A stretch of 64,000 nt of DNA from Mahella australiensis 50-1 BON (GTDB lineage: Bacteria; Bacillota; Clostridia; Mahellales; Mahellaceae), in contig NC_015520.1 of assembly GCF_000213255.1 (NCBI RefSeq), positions 1,322,001 to 1,386,000 on the forward strand, read 5' to 3'. The notes under the pieces were generated by a model. It was not told the DNA's origin. It searched no databases and saw only the letters and a program-made list of their open reading frames with translations. The position numbers were made by a program, and so were the translations under genes. Below are positions 25,581-33,846 of this stretch, in pieces. How positions within the stretch are numbered: position 1 is the stretch's first letter; every line of letters starts with the position of its first letter.

Positions 25581-26396
25581 AGTCTTTCTAAATACGCCTG
25601 GCGCCATGCCCTCGTATTTGCGAAATAACGAGCAGAAATAGCTCACGTCATTGTACCCTACGGCGTGGCTTACATCTCTTATAGTAAGCGATTTGTTTAG
25701 CAGAAGTAATTCTTTAGCTTTTTTTATGCGATATTTGGCTAAATAGGTAAATGGGGTAACGCTGAACGCTTCTTTAAAAAGCCTGCATAGGTATTGTGGC
25801 GTTATATTCATGCATGATGCTAACTGCTCTAGCGATATTTCATCCATATAGTGGTATCTTATATAATCCAAAACTGGAGCTAAATGCATATAATACTGCT
25901 GTAGCGAACGATTGTCCTCAATAGATGAATACTTTAGCAAGCATATTAAAAACTTATATACCAGAACTGAAAGCTCTAAATTGTTCAACCCGTCATTTGT
26001 TTTGGCTTCTTCAATTATATCTTGCAATAGGATTTCGGCTGGTTTGCTGTCCGACAATGTAAGCACACAGGAACCGGTAAAGCCCAAAGATGCCATTACC
26101 GTATCTATATGGAAGCCGTCGAATGTTAACCAGTATACTTCCCATGGCTCTTTTACAGCATAATACTCGTGGGGGTCATGTGGAAGCAATAAAAAGCCCA
26201 TGCCTGGCGTTATGCTGTATATCTGGCCGTCCAATATCAATTCTCCTGCGCCGCTTACGGTCTGCAGCCAATGGTAGCATGGATATCCCGATAGACGGTG
26301 TATGGGAGGCTGATGTTGTTGCCAGCCAGCTGTTTCCATATAGAAAGGTAGATTTCTTTGATTATCGGTGATTACTGTAAATACGCTGATATCCAT
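25572..26396 (-). CDS. AraC-family transcriptional regulator with cupin sensor domain
   Basis: A 274-residue regulator: an N-terminal AraC-type cupin (about 10-150; GSGELILDG-like segment GAGELILDGQIY and LLPHDPHEYYA) and a C-terminal double HTH with ISLEQLASCMNITPQYLCRLF and IRDVSHAVGYNDVSYFCSLFRKYEGMAPG. It lies between the transporter and the divergent GH42 gene, so it probably senses a sugar and activates both. Its 5' region shares about 115 AT-rich bases with the GH42 promoter. Confidence 0.92.
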   Translation of the reverse strand: MDISVFTVITDNQRNLPFYMETAGWQQHQPPIHRLSGYPCYHWLQTVSGAGELILDGQIYSITPGMGFLLLPHDPHEYYAVKEPWEVYWLTFDGFHIDTVMASLGFTGSCVLTLSDSKPAEILLQDIIEEAKTNDGLNNLELSVLVYKFLICLLKYSSIEDNRSLQQYYMHLAPVLDYIRYHYMDEISLEQLASCMNITPQYLCRLFKEAFSVTPFTYLAKYRIKKAKELLLLNKSLTIRDVSHAVGYNDVSYFCSLFRKYEGMAPGVFRKTHQ

Positions 26397-26447
26397 ATTT
26401 GCTCCCTCACAGTTTCAAATATTCCTATAAATATTAATATAATCCGA

Positions 26448-26476
26448 TTTACACGTCTATACAATGATGCTAATAT
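26448..26476 (+). promoter_or_regulatory. Probable promoter of the GH42 operon
   Basis: TTTACA (26448-26453), 17-base spacer, TAATAT (26471-26476). The predicted start near 26483 leaves a short leader with AAGGAGG before the ATG at 26512. A TATAAT at 26490-26495 is closer but would leave the ribosome-binding site at the transcript end. Confidence 0.45.
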
Positions 26477-26511
26477 AACAATATAGATATATAATACAAG
26501 GAGGAAACGAA

Positions 26512-28545
26512 ATGGTCAATCCTAAATTGCCGGCTTTCTTTTATGGTGGCGATTACAATCCGGAACAATGGCCAGAAGCGATATGGCAGGAAGATATGCG
26601 CTTGTTTAAGCTCGCTAACATTAATGTTGCAACGGTAGCGGTATTCAGTTGGGCGTTATTAGAGCCATCGGAAGGTCAATACGATTTTACATGGTTGGAT
26701 AAAGTAATGGATATGCTGTATGAAAAGGGTATGTATGCTTGTTTAGCCACCTCTACGGCAGCTCAACCTGCTTGGATGTCAAAAAAGTATCCGGGGATAT
26801 TGCCGGTAACTATAGATGGACAAAAACGCAAGCATGGCCGTCGTGTTAATTTTTGCCCCAATAGCCTCGATTATAGGCGAGCATCACAGGCGTTGGTACG
26901 TCAGCTAGCCCTGCGTTATAAGGATCACCCGGCACTTGTGGCATGGCATGTAGGCAATGAGTACGGCACCTATTGTTACTGTGAGAATTGTGCTAAGGCA
27001 TTTCGTCAATGGCTGAAAGAACGATATGGTTCATTAGAAGAACTGAATAAACGTTGGTATACTAACTTCTGGGGGCATACCGTATATGATTGGGAGGAGA
27101 TAGTACCGCCTTCTCATCTGAGTGAGACATTTAGCCGCGGCTATATGGAAGGTACATATTTTCAAGGCATAGCCATAGATTATAATCGCTTTATGTCTGA
27201 TAGCAGCCTGGCTTGCTATAAAGGTGAATACGATATTATAAAAGAAGTAACACCGGATATACCTGTTACAACCAACCTTATGGGGACGTTTAAGCCGTTG
27301 GATTACTTCTCATGGGCTAAGCATATGGACGTAATATCGTGGGATAATTATCCGTCCAATAAGGCGGTTATGAGCAATATAGCCATGAGGCATGATCTGA
27401 TGCGAGGTTTGAAAGGCGGTCAACCGTTTATGTTGATGGAACAAACACCCAACCAACAGAATTGGCAACCGTATAATGGATTAAAACGTCCAGGTGTTAT
27501 GCGCCTTTGGAGTTATCAGGCTGTGGCGCACGGAGCGGACACAGTGATGTTTTTTCAGCTAAGGCAGTCCCGCGGCGCATGTGAGAAATACCATGGCGCT
27601 GTTATATCGCATGCTGGTCATGAAAATACACGTGTATTCCGTGAGGTCAGTCAACTGGGAGAAGAGTTAAAAAAACTGGGCGATAAAATACTGGATTCAC
27701 GCATCAATGCTCGCGTAGCCATAATATTTGATTGGGAAAATTGGTGGGCGACAGAGTATTCTAGCGGCCCAAGCATAGATTTAAAATATGTCCCTCAGGT
27801 TGAGAAATATTATAAAGCGTTTTATGATATGAATATACCGGTGGATATGATAAATGAAGATGCTGATTTATCTAAATATGATATAGTGATAGCCCCTCTT
27901 ATGTATATGGTTAAACCGGGCGTAAATGGGAGATTGGAGGATTTTGTAAAGAATGGTGGTACATTTGTTACCACGTTCTTCAGTGGATTGGTAGATGAAA
28001 ATGATCTCGTGGTAATGGGAGGCTATCCGGGGCAGTTGCGGCAGCTTTTGGGCATATGGGTGGAAGAGACCGACGCCTTATTTCCAGATATGAAAAATAG
28101 TATAATTATAAGCAAACCTTTTGGCAATTTGCACGGGCAATATCAATGCGGTCTTCTATGCGATATTGTGCATTTGGAAGGTGCGCAGGCGTTGGGTGCT
28201 TATGGCAGCGATTTCTATGCAGGTATGCCAGCAATTACAGTAAACGATTTTGGTGGGGGTAAGGCTTATTATGTGGCCTCTGATCCGGAAGATGCTTTTA
28301 TAAAGGAATTTGTGCGCTATATATGTGACCAAAAATCTATAAAGCCTATTATGGATGTACCGGATAATGTAGAAGTTACCCAACGTATAAAAGATAACAC
28401 CGTGTTTACCTTTATTCTCAATCATAACGAACATGCGGTTATGGTTGAACTTGGGCCGCAAGTACAGCATGAGCTTTTAAGCGATAAATATTTGAGCGGT
28501 GCCACGGTGATACCGGCTCGCGGCGTATTTATATTGGAAAGTTAA
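26512..28545 (+). CDS. GH42 beta-galactosidase
   Basis: A 677-residue cytoplasmic enzyme: TIM barrel (1-390) with GGDYNPEQWPE at the N-terminus, acid/base Glu150 in AWHVGNEYG, zinc cysteines in CYCENC just after it, nucleophile Glu310 in MLMEQTPNQQNWQ; then a trimerisation domain with SGPSIDLKYVPQVE and a C-terminal beta domain. It hydrolyses terminal beta-galactosides (possibly alpha-L-arabinopyranosides) imported by the neighbouring transporter. It is the first gene of an operon with a Gfo/Idh/MocA dehydrogenase (24-base gap) and a TIM-barrel isomerase, and is divergent from the AraC gene. Confidence 0.93.
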   Translation: MVNPKLPAFFYGGDYNPEQWPEAIWQEDMRLFKLANINVATVAVFSWALLEPSEGQYDFTWLDKVMDMLYEKGMYACLATSTAAQPAWMSKKYPGILPVTIDGQKRKHGRRVNFCPNSLDYRRASQALVRQLALRYKDHPALVAWHVGNEYGTYCYCENCAKAFRQWLKERYGSLEELNKRWYTNFWGHTVYDWEEIVPPSHLSETFSRGYMEGTYFQGIAIDYNRFMSDSSLACYKGEYDIIKEVTPDIPVTTNLMGTFKPLDYFSWAKHMDVISWDNYPSNKAVMSNIAMRHDLMRGLKGGQPFMLMEQTPNQQNWQPYNGLKRPGVMRLWSYQAVAHGADTVMFFQLRQSRGACEKYHGAVISHAGHENTRVFREVSQLGEELKKLGDKILDSRINARVAIIFDWENWWATEYSSGPSIDLKYVPQVEKYYKAFYDMNIPVDMINEDADLSKYDIVIAPLMYMVKPGVNGRLEDFVKNGGTFVTTFFSGLVDENDLVVMGGYPGQLRQLLGIWVEETDALFPDMKNSIIISKPFGNLHGQYQCGLLCDIVHLEGAQALGAYGSDFYAGMPAITVNDFGGGKAYYVASDPEDAFIKEFVRYICDQKSIKPIMDVPDNVEVTQRIKDNTVFTFILNHNEHAVMVELGPQVQHELLSDKYLSGATVIPARGVFILES

Positions 28546-28569
28546 AAAATTTTTAGGGGGGTTTTATAA

Positions 28570-29553
28570 ATGGATAAGGTAAAAATAGGGCTTATAGGAT
28601 GCGGTGGTATAGCTAACTACCACGTAAATCATCTGCTAGAAATGGATGACGTCGATATAGTGGCGGTGGCCGATCCTATAGAAGAACGACGTGTGGCAAT
28701 GAGCCAAAAGGTGGGCGGTGCCCGTATATATCCTACTCATAAAGAACTATATGACGTTGAGGATGCGCTCGACGCCGTATATGTATGCATACCACCCGAT
28801 CAGCATACCGATACCGAAACAAGGGCTATCGAAAAAGGTTTTAATATCTTTGTAGAAAAGCCTATGGCTCTGTCTATGGAAAAAGCCAATGAAGTGAAAG
28901 ATGCTATAGATAAAGCGGGCATAGTATCGGCAGTCGGTTTTCAGGATCGTTATCTCGATATTATAGAAAAGGCAAAAACATATCTAGAAGGCCGATCGGT
29001 GGGCATAGTTTACGGTTCATGGATAGGTGGTATACCGGGGGTACCGTGGTGGAAGGATAAAAAACAATCTGGTGGCCAAATAGTGGAACAAAATATACAT
29101 TTATTTGACATGCTGCGTTATTTATTCGGTGAAGCCGATATGGTTTATAGCTGCGCCGGGCGAGGCATAGTAAAAGATATACCAGGATATAACGTGGAAG
29201 ATTACTCCTCGACGACTATGATGTTAAAAAACGGTGTTATAGCTACGCTATTTACTGGTTGCTATCTTGATGATGATGCTCCCGGCAAGGGAAACGGTTT
29301 ACGCATTATGTGCAGTGATTCTCGAGTCGAATATGATCTGCGTCATGCCGTGCGTTTCATAAAACGCTATCATATGGAGGAATATATAACAGCACAAGAT
29401 CAAGGCATGAGGGAGGATCGCATATTTATAGATGCTGTAAGGGCTAAAGACCCAAATATGGTGCGTTCATCATATGCCGATGCCGTTAAATCGCTGCAGT
29501 TAACGCTGGCAGCCAATCAGTCGATTGATAGTGGCTTGCCCGTTAAGCTATAG
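28570..29553 (+). CDS. Gfo/Idh/MocA-family oxidoreductase
   Basis: A 327-residue NAD(P)-dependent sugar dehydrogenase. Rossmann motif GLIGCGGIANYHVNHL (about 6-21), then VCIPPDQH and the EKPMAL motif (Lys about 98) that carries a catalytic lysine; the C-terminal half is the usual alpha/beta substrate domain with GGQIVEQNIHLFDMLRYL. It would oxidise or epimerise a sugar or inositol derivative released by GH42. The next gene follows after 11 bases. Substrate unknown. Confidence 0.9.
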   Translation: MDKVKIGLIGCGGIANYHVNHLLEMDDVDIVAVADPIEERRVAMSQKVGGARIYPTHKELYDVEDALDAVYVCIPPDQHTDTETRAIEKGFNIFVEKPMALSMEKANEVKDAIDKAGIVSAVGFQDRYLDIIEKAKTYLEGRSVGIVYGSWIGGIPGVPWWKDKKQSGGQIVEQNIHLFDMLRYLFGEADMVYSCAGRGIVKDIPGYNVEDYSSTTMMLKNGVIATLFTGCYLDDDAPGKGNGLRIMCSDSRVEYDLRHAVRFIKRYHMEEYITAQDQGMREDRIFIDAVRAKDPNMVRSSYADAVKSLQLTLAANQSIDSGLPVKL

Positions 29554-29564
29554 GAGGCGGTATT

Positions 29565-30359
29565 ATGATAAAGTTATCAGCTTGTATAGAAATGATATTT
29601 AGGGAATTGGATTTTTGCGACAGAATAGCTGCCGTTAAGCAAGCGGGACTACCAGCCTTTGAATTTTGGGGGCTTGGAGGTAAGGATCTGGAGGCTATAG
29701 AAAAAGCCAGCAAGCAACATGAATTGCCAATAGCGGGCTTTACCATGAGCAGCATTGATCCTGAATTAGCTGGATTATGGCAAAAAAGCGGGCTTGTAGA
29801 TCCAGATGGACATGATATAGCCCTTAAAGTAGCTCAGGAGAGCATAGCTATAGCACAAAAGCTTGACGCAAAAAATATTATAGTAACGGTTGGACAGGAG
29901 ATAAAGGACTTACCCCGATCGATACAGCACGATAGTATTGTAGAAAGTCTAAAGATGATGGCCCCGCTAGCTGAAAGAGCGGGGGTTACGCTCGTCGTGG
30001 AACCTCTCAATATAGCTGTGAACCATAAGGGGTACTATCTTTACTCGTCAGCCGAAGGCTTTGATATAATACGTGCCGTTAGCAGCCCAAATGTCAAGCT
30101 TTTGTACGATATATATCACCAACAGGTGACTGAAGGTAACCTCATACAAACCATAACCGAGAACATAGAGCTTATTGGCCATTTTCATGTAGCCGATGTA
30201 CCTGGTCGCCATGAGCCGGGCACCGGAGAGATTAACTATGCGAATGTATTCAAGGCTATAGATGAAACCGGCTACAATGGTTATGTCGGCCTGGAATATG
30301 CCCCTGAAGCATCTGCGCTCGAGTCTCTTCATAAGGTGAAAGCCTTGGCAGACTTATAA
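29565..30359 (+). CDS. Sugar phosphate isomerase/epimerase family protein (hydroxypyruvate isomerase-like)
   Basis: A 264-residue AP-endonuclease-2/xylose-isomerase-like TIM barrel. Visible metal-site motifs: VVEPLNIAVNHKGYYL (Glu near 146), YDIYHQQVTEGN (Asp/His near 181), IGHFHVADVPGRHEPGTGEI (His near 207-220) and GLEYAPE (Glu near 245), the hydroxypyruvate-isomerase type pattern. It likely works on the product of the preceding dehydrogenase. Last gene of this operon; the 3' flank holds a large nested palindrome. Confidence 0.87.
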   Translation: MIKLSACIEMIFRELDFCDRIAAVKQAGLPAFEFWGLGGKDLEAIEKASKQHELPIAGFTMSSIDPELAGLWQKSGLVDPDGHDIALKVAQESIAIAQKLDAKNIIVTVGQEIKDLPRSIQHDSIVESLKMMAPLAERAGVTLVVEPLNIAVNHKGYYLYSSAEGFDIIRAVSSPNVKLLYDIYHQQVTEGNLIQTITENIELIGHFHVADVPGRHEPGTGEINYANVFKAIDETGYNGYVGLEYAPEASALESLHKVKALADL

Positions 30360-30364
30360 AATTG

Positions 30365-30497
30365 GTGTCTATTCAGCCATCCCAAAGGCTTGGTAACGAT
30401 TAGCCTCCGGCTCATGTGTTTCATCAGATATCCTCCACAAAATCGCCTTGAGGCTAATCGTTACGTCGCTTATGCATAATAATTCCTGAATAGACAC
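30365..30497. repeat. 133-base nested palindromic element
   Basis: The outer arms GTGTCTATTCAG (30365-30376) and CTGAATAGACAC (30486-30497) are perfect 12-bp complements. Inside lie 15-bp perfect arms GTAACGATTAGCCTC (30393-30407) and GAGGCTAATCGTTAC (30450-30464) around a 42-base loop. ATTGGTG occurs at 30361-30367 and 30501-30507 on either side. No U-tract follows, so a simple terminator is unlikely; it could be a small mobile palindrome or a structured RNA. Confidence 0.6.
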
Positions 30498-30552
30498 AAG
30501 ATTGGTGCGGTATATTTTTCGCAAGATAATTATAGGACTAGTAATATATTGC

Positions 30553-30561
30553 TGATATAAT
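30553..30561 (+). promoter_or_regulatory. Extended -10 promoter element of the URO-D-like gene
   Basis: TGATATAAT (extended -10 TGn plus TATAAT) sits 44 bases before the ATG at 30605; the -35 region is weak, as is usual for extended -10 promoters. It suggests that the URO-D gene starts its own transcript after the palindromic element. Confidence 0.5.
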
Positions 30562-30604
30562 AGAAATAAATTTTACGGACTATGTTCGAGAAGGGGTAGC
30601 TATT

Positions 30605-31666
30605 ATGCCAAAAGAAACTATGACCCCGAAGGAGAGATGGCTGGCTGTATTGAATCGTCAAAAGCCTGATCGTTTGCCTATGGACTATTGGGCTACGGAT
30701 GAGGTGAATGACAAGCTCAGAAAATACTTGGGCTGTTCTACCCAACGGGAGATGTATGAGAGACTACATATAGATAGGCCGGTATCAGTCGGGCCTAGGT
30801 ATATTGGGCCACAAGTGCCGGATGATGCCGATATCTATGGTTGCAGGTACAGAAATGTAAGCTATAGTACCGGTACATATAGAGAGTGCATATACCATCC
30901 GCTTGCGCAGTATGAAACCGTCGATGAGATTGAGGCTAATTATGTATGGCCCAACATTGACTGGTATGATTATTCCGATATACCAAATCAATTAAAAGGC
31001 AAGGAAATGTACCCGGTACAAGCAGGGGGATCTGAGCCGTTCCTGACGTATAAAGATTTACGCGGACAGGAACAAGCTTTTATGGACCTTATACTACATC
31101 CTGATATAGTACATTACTGCCTGGATAAATTGTTCGATTTTTGTTATGAGAATACATGCCGTATATATGAACAAATACCGGGTAAGGTAACGTACAGCTA
31201 CATAGCTGAGGATATGGGCTCTGAAAAGGATCTTATGTACTCGCCGGCTCAAATACATGAGTTTTTAATACCGCGTATGAAACGCATGATAGATCTCGCT
31301 CATCAGGCGGGAGCCTATGCCTTCCATCATAGCGATGGTTCGATACGAAAAATATTGCCCGATATGGTAAAGGCGGGCATAGACATACTAAATCCCATTC
31401 AATGGAAGTGCGCAGGTATGGATAGAGAAGGATTAAAACGCGACTTCGGCGATAAGTTGGTATTCCATGGCGGTGTGGATAATCAATATACATTGGCTTT
31501 TGGTACTGTAGAGGAGGTAAAGCAAGAGGTCGTAGATAATATACGCATATTAGGAGATGGAGGCGGTTATATATTGGCGCCATGCCATAATATTCAAGCA
31601 GTCAGCCCTGTTGAGAACATACTTACCATGTATGAAACCGGCTATGAATATGGATGGGTGTATTGA
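30605..31666 (+). CDS. Uroporphyrinogen decarboxylase-fold family protein
   Basis: A 353-residue URO-D-fold protein with MTPKERWLAVLNRQKPDRLP at the N-terminus, YSYIAEDMGSEKDLMYSP in the middle, then HHSDGSIRKILPDMVKAGID, and FHGGVDNQ plus GGYILAPCHNIQ near the end. The family includes HemE and corrinoid methyltransferases (MtaA/CmuA). The zinc HxC motif of the methyltransferases reads HHSDG here, so that activity is doubtful, and heme genes are absent. Its place between sugar oxidoreductases suggests a carbohydrate-linked role, which is inference. GAAGGGG precedes the ATG. Confidence 0.85.
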   Translation: MPKETMTPKERWLAVLNRQKPDRLPMDYWATDEVNDKLRKYLGCSTQREMYERLHIDRPVSVGPRYIGPQVPDDADIYGCRYRNVSYSTGTYRECIYHPLAQYETVDEIEANYVWPNIDWYDYSDIPNQLKGKEMYPVQAGGSEPFLTYKDLRGQEQAFMDLILHPDIVHYCLDKLFDFCYENTCRIYEQIPGKVTYSYIAEDMGSEKDLMYSPAQIHEFLIPRMKRMIDLAHQAGAYAFHHSDGSIRKILPDMVKAGIDILNPIQWKCAGMDREGLKRDFGDKLVFHGGVDNQYTLAFGTVEEVKQEVVDNIRILGDGGGYILAPCHNIQAVSPVENILTMYETGYEYGWVY

Positions 31667-31728
31667 TAAATCACTTTCTATGAGGTAAAATAAAGACAGG
31701 ATATTATATGGAAAGGAGAATACATATT

Positions 31729-32769
31729 ATGGATAAAATAAAGGTTGGCGTAATAGGTTGCGGTTCTATAGCCATTCATCGCCATGTTCCGGAATATGCT
31801 GCCAATCCTAATGTGGAGATCGCAGCGCTATGCGATATAGTAAAAGATAGGGCAAAGGCTTTAGCCGATGTATATGGCGGCAAGGTTTATACCGACTATA
31901 TGGATGTTATAAACAGGAAGGATATAGATGCTGTAAGCGTTTGTCTTCCCAATTATCTGCATGCACCTGTATCCATAGCTGCATTAGAAGCCGGCAAACA
32001 CGTATTATGCGAAAAGCCAATGGCTACGTCAGCCGAAGAGGCCGAGGCTATGATAAGAACAGCCAAACGCAGCGGTAAAATATTGATGATAGGCCATAAT
32101 CAACGCTTGATGCCGCCTCATGTGAAAGCCAAGCAAATTCTGGAGAGCGGCGAATTGGGTAAGATATATAGTTTTCGTACTACTTTCGGCCATGCTGGTC
32201 CCGAGGGTTGGTGCGTGGATAAAAGCAAAAACACGTGGTTTTTCCGCAAAAAAGAAGCATTTGTCGGTGCTATGGGAGATCTTGGCGTACACAAAGCCGA
32301 TCTCATACGCTGGTTGCTTGGGGAAGAAATCGTCGAAGTGGGCGCTTTTGTAGAAACACGCGGCAAGACATATGATGATGGCCAATTGATAGACGTTGAT
32401 GATAACGCTGTATGTGTGTTAAAGTCCGAGAGCGGTGTCATAGGCACGTTGACCGCAAGTTGGACATATAGAGGCGGCGAGGACAACAGCACTACCATTT
32501 ACTGCGAGAAAGGCGTTATGAAATTGGGCGCAGATCCTGATTTCGAGGTAGTAGTGAATTATACAAATGGACAGAGAGCCTGTTATAAGGTGGGCGAAAT
32601 AGCTACCAACGAAAAACAGGTGAGCAGCGGTGTGATAGACCTTTTTGTGAAGCATATAGTTAACGGTGAGCAGCCGATCATATCGGGCGATGAAGGCTAT
32701 AAAGCGCTTAAGATAGTGTTAGCTTGCTTAGAATCGGCCGAGAAAAAGACGTTTGTGCAAGTGAAATGA
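31729..32769 (+). CDS. Gfo/Idh/MocA-family oxidoreductase
   Basis: A 346-residue dehydrogenase with Rossmann motif VGVIGCGSIAIHRHVPEY (about 5-22), VCLPNYLH and CEKPMATSAEEAE (catalytic Lys about 93); the substrate domain has GAMGDLGVHKADLIRWLLG. ATG at 31729 is used because AAAGGAG precedes it at 11 bases; an in-frame ATG at 31708 has no ribosome-binding site. It is the second such enzyme in this glycan cluster, only moderately similar to the one at 28570. A terminator follows. Confidence 0.9.
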   Translation: MDKIKVGVIGCGSIAIHRHVPEYAANPNVEIAALCDIVKDRAKALADVYGGKVYTDYMDVINRKDIDAVSVCLPNYLHAPVSIAALEAGKHVLCEKPMATSAEEAEAMIRTAKRSGKILMIGHNQRLMPPHVKAKQILESGELGKIYSFRTTFGHAGPEGWCVDKSKNTWFFRKKEAFVGAMGDLGVHKADLIRWLLGEEIVEVGAFVETRGKTYDDGQLIDVDDNAVCVLKSESGVIGTLTASWTYRGGEDNSTTIYCEKGVMKLGADPDFEVVVNYTNGQRACYKVGEIATNEKQVSSGVIDLFVKHIVNGEQPIISGDEGYKALKIVLACLESAEKKTFVQVK

Positions 32770-32775
32770 TATTTT

Positions 32776-32816
32776 ATAACAAAAGTCCTTCCTTATAGAG
32801 GAGGGGCTTTTGTTAT
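32776..32816 (+). terminator. Rho-independent terminator after the second oxidoreductase gene
   Basis: ATAACAAAAGTCC pairs with GGGGCTTTTGTTAT around a short loop; the right arm gives a T-rich tract (CTTTTGTTATTATA). It ends the glycan-use cluster, and its right arm supplies the -35 of the birA promoter. Confidence 0.65.
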
Positions 32817-32838
32817 TATACGGTGTTTATGATATAAT
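32810..32838 (+). promoter_or_regulatory. birA promoter, apparently giving a leaderless transcript
   Basis: TTGTTA (32810-32815), 17-base spacer, consensus TATAAT (32833-32838). Transcription would start near 32845, which is the A of the first birA ATG. No Shine-Dalgarno precedes the gene. Confidence 0.6.
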
Positions 32839-32844
32839 AAAGGC

Positions 32845-33846
32845 ATGAATAAAATGAGTAGAAGCGTTGTGTTAAATATGCTTTTATCATCTCAAGGGGG
32901 GTTTGTTTCCGGAGAAGATATAAGCAGGAGTTTAAATATAAGCCGTACAGCCGTCTGGAAATACATAAACGAATTAAAAGAAATGGGATATGTTATAGAA
33001 AGCCATTCGCGTGCCGGATATAAGCTTATAGCATGCCCTGATGTATTGTGGCCTGATGAGATAAGTCTGGGATTGGATACATCGATTATAGGTCGGGAGA
33101 TAGTCCATTTTTTAAGCATAGGTTCTACCAATGATAAAGCAAAGGAGCTTGCAAATAATGGCTGCCGCGAGGGATTGATAGTAGTGGCTGAGGAGCAGAC
33201 AGGGGGCCGAGGCCGTCTCGGACGCCAATGGGTATCGCCGCAATACAGGGGTATATGGATGTCTGTGGTGCTTAGGCCGGATATACAACCTATGGAAGCA
33301 CAAAAGCTCACGCTATTGTCCGCTTTGGCCGTATCCAATGCTATAGAAGAGTGTACGGGATTGAAAGTCGACATTAAATGGCCTAATGATTTGGTGGTGT
33401 CCGGTAAAAAGATATGCGGCATATTGACCGAGATGAGCGCTGAAGTGGATAAGGTGAATCATGTAGTTATAGGTATAGGGATAAATGCAAATATGTCTGC
33501 TGAAGATATTCCCGATGAGTTAAAGGATAAAGCTACTTCTTTGGCTATAGAGTTAGGATATAATGTCGACAGAAAAAATCTATTTAGATACATATCGCGA
33601 AACATAGACGAGCTTTATACTTGTTTTATTAATGCTAATCAATGGCATGATTTGATGGTTGAATATCGCGAGAAATGCATCAATGTGGGCCGGCGTGCCG
33701 TTATATCCAAAGGTGACGTATCGTGGGAGGGGATGGTCACGGATATAGACGATGACGGCGCATTGATAGTATTGGACGGCCATGGCGAGAAGAAGCGCAT
33801 TATATCCGGCGATGTATCGATCAGAGGGGTGGAAGGCTATGTATAA
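32845..33846 (+). CDS. birA: Bifunctional biotin ligase / biotin operon repressor BirA
   Basis: A 333-residue protein. An N-terminal winged HTH (about 1-65; GEDISRSLNISRTAVWKYI), a central biotin ligase domain with GRGRLGRQWVSP (biotinyl-AMP loop) and KWPNDLVV, and a C-terminal SH3-like domain (about 275-333). It activates biotin and attaches it to carboxylase carrier domains, and represses biotin genes when charged. The ATG at 32845 or at 32854 may be used; neither has a ribosome-binding site (see promoter). The P1 peptidase gene overlaps its end by 8 bases. Confidence 0.95.
   Translation: MNKMSRSVVLNMLLSSQGGFVSGEDISRSLNISRTAVWKYINELKEMGYVIESHSRAGYKLIACPDVLWPDEISLGLDTSIIGREIVHFLSIGSTNDKAKELANNGCREGLIVVAEEQTGGRGRLGRQWVSPQYRGIWMSVVLRPDIQPMEAQKLTLLSALAVSNAIEECTGLKVDIKWPNDLVVSGKKICGILTEMSAEVDKVNHVVIGIGINANMSAEDIPDELKDKATSLAIELGYNVDRKNLFRYISRNIDELYTCFINANQWHDLMVEYREKCINVGRRAVISKGDVSWEGMVTDIDDDGALIVLDGHGEKKRIISGDVSIRGVEGYV

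Noticed and set aside
26490-26495. TATAAT as the GH42 -10 element
   Set aside because: The resulting transcript would start inside the ribosome-binding site, and no -35 is present at the right distance; TTTACA-17-TAATAT fits better.
30361-30507. ATTGGTG pair as proven target-site duplication
   Set aside because: Seven bases are short, and the left copy overlaps the outer arm by three bases; it is only suggestive.
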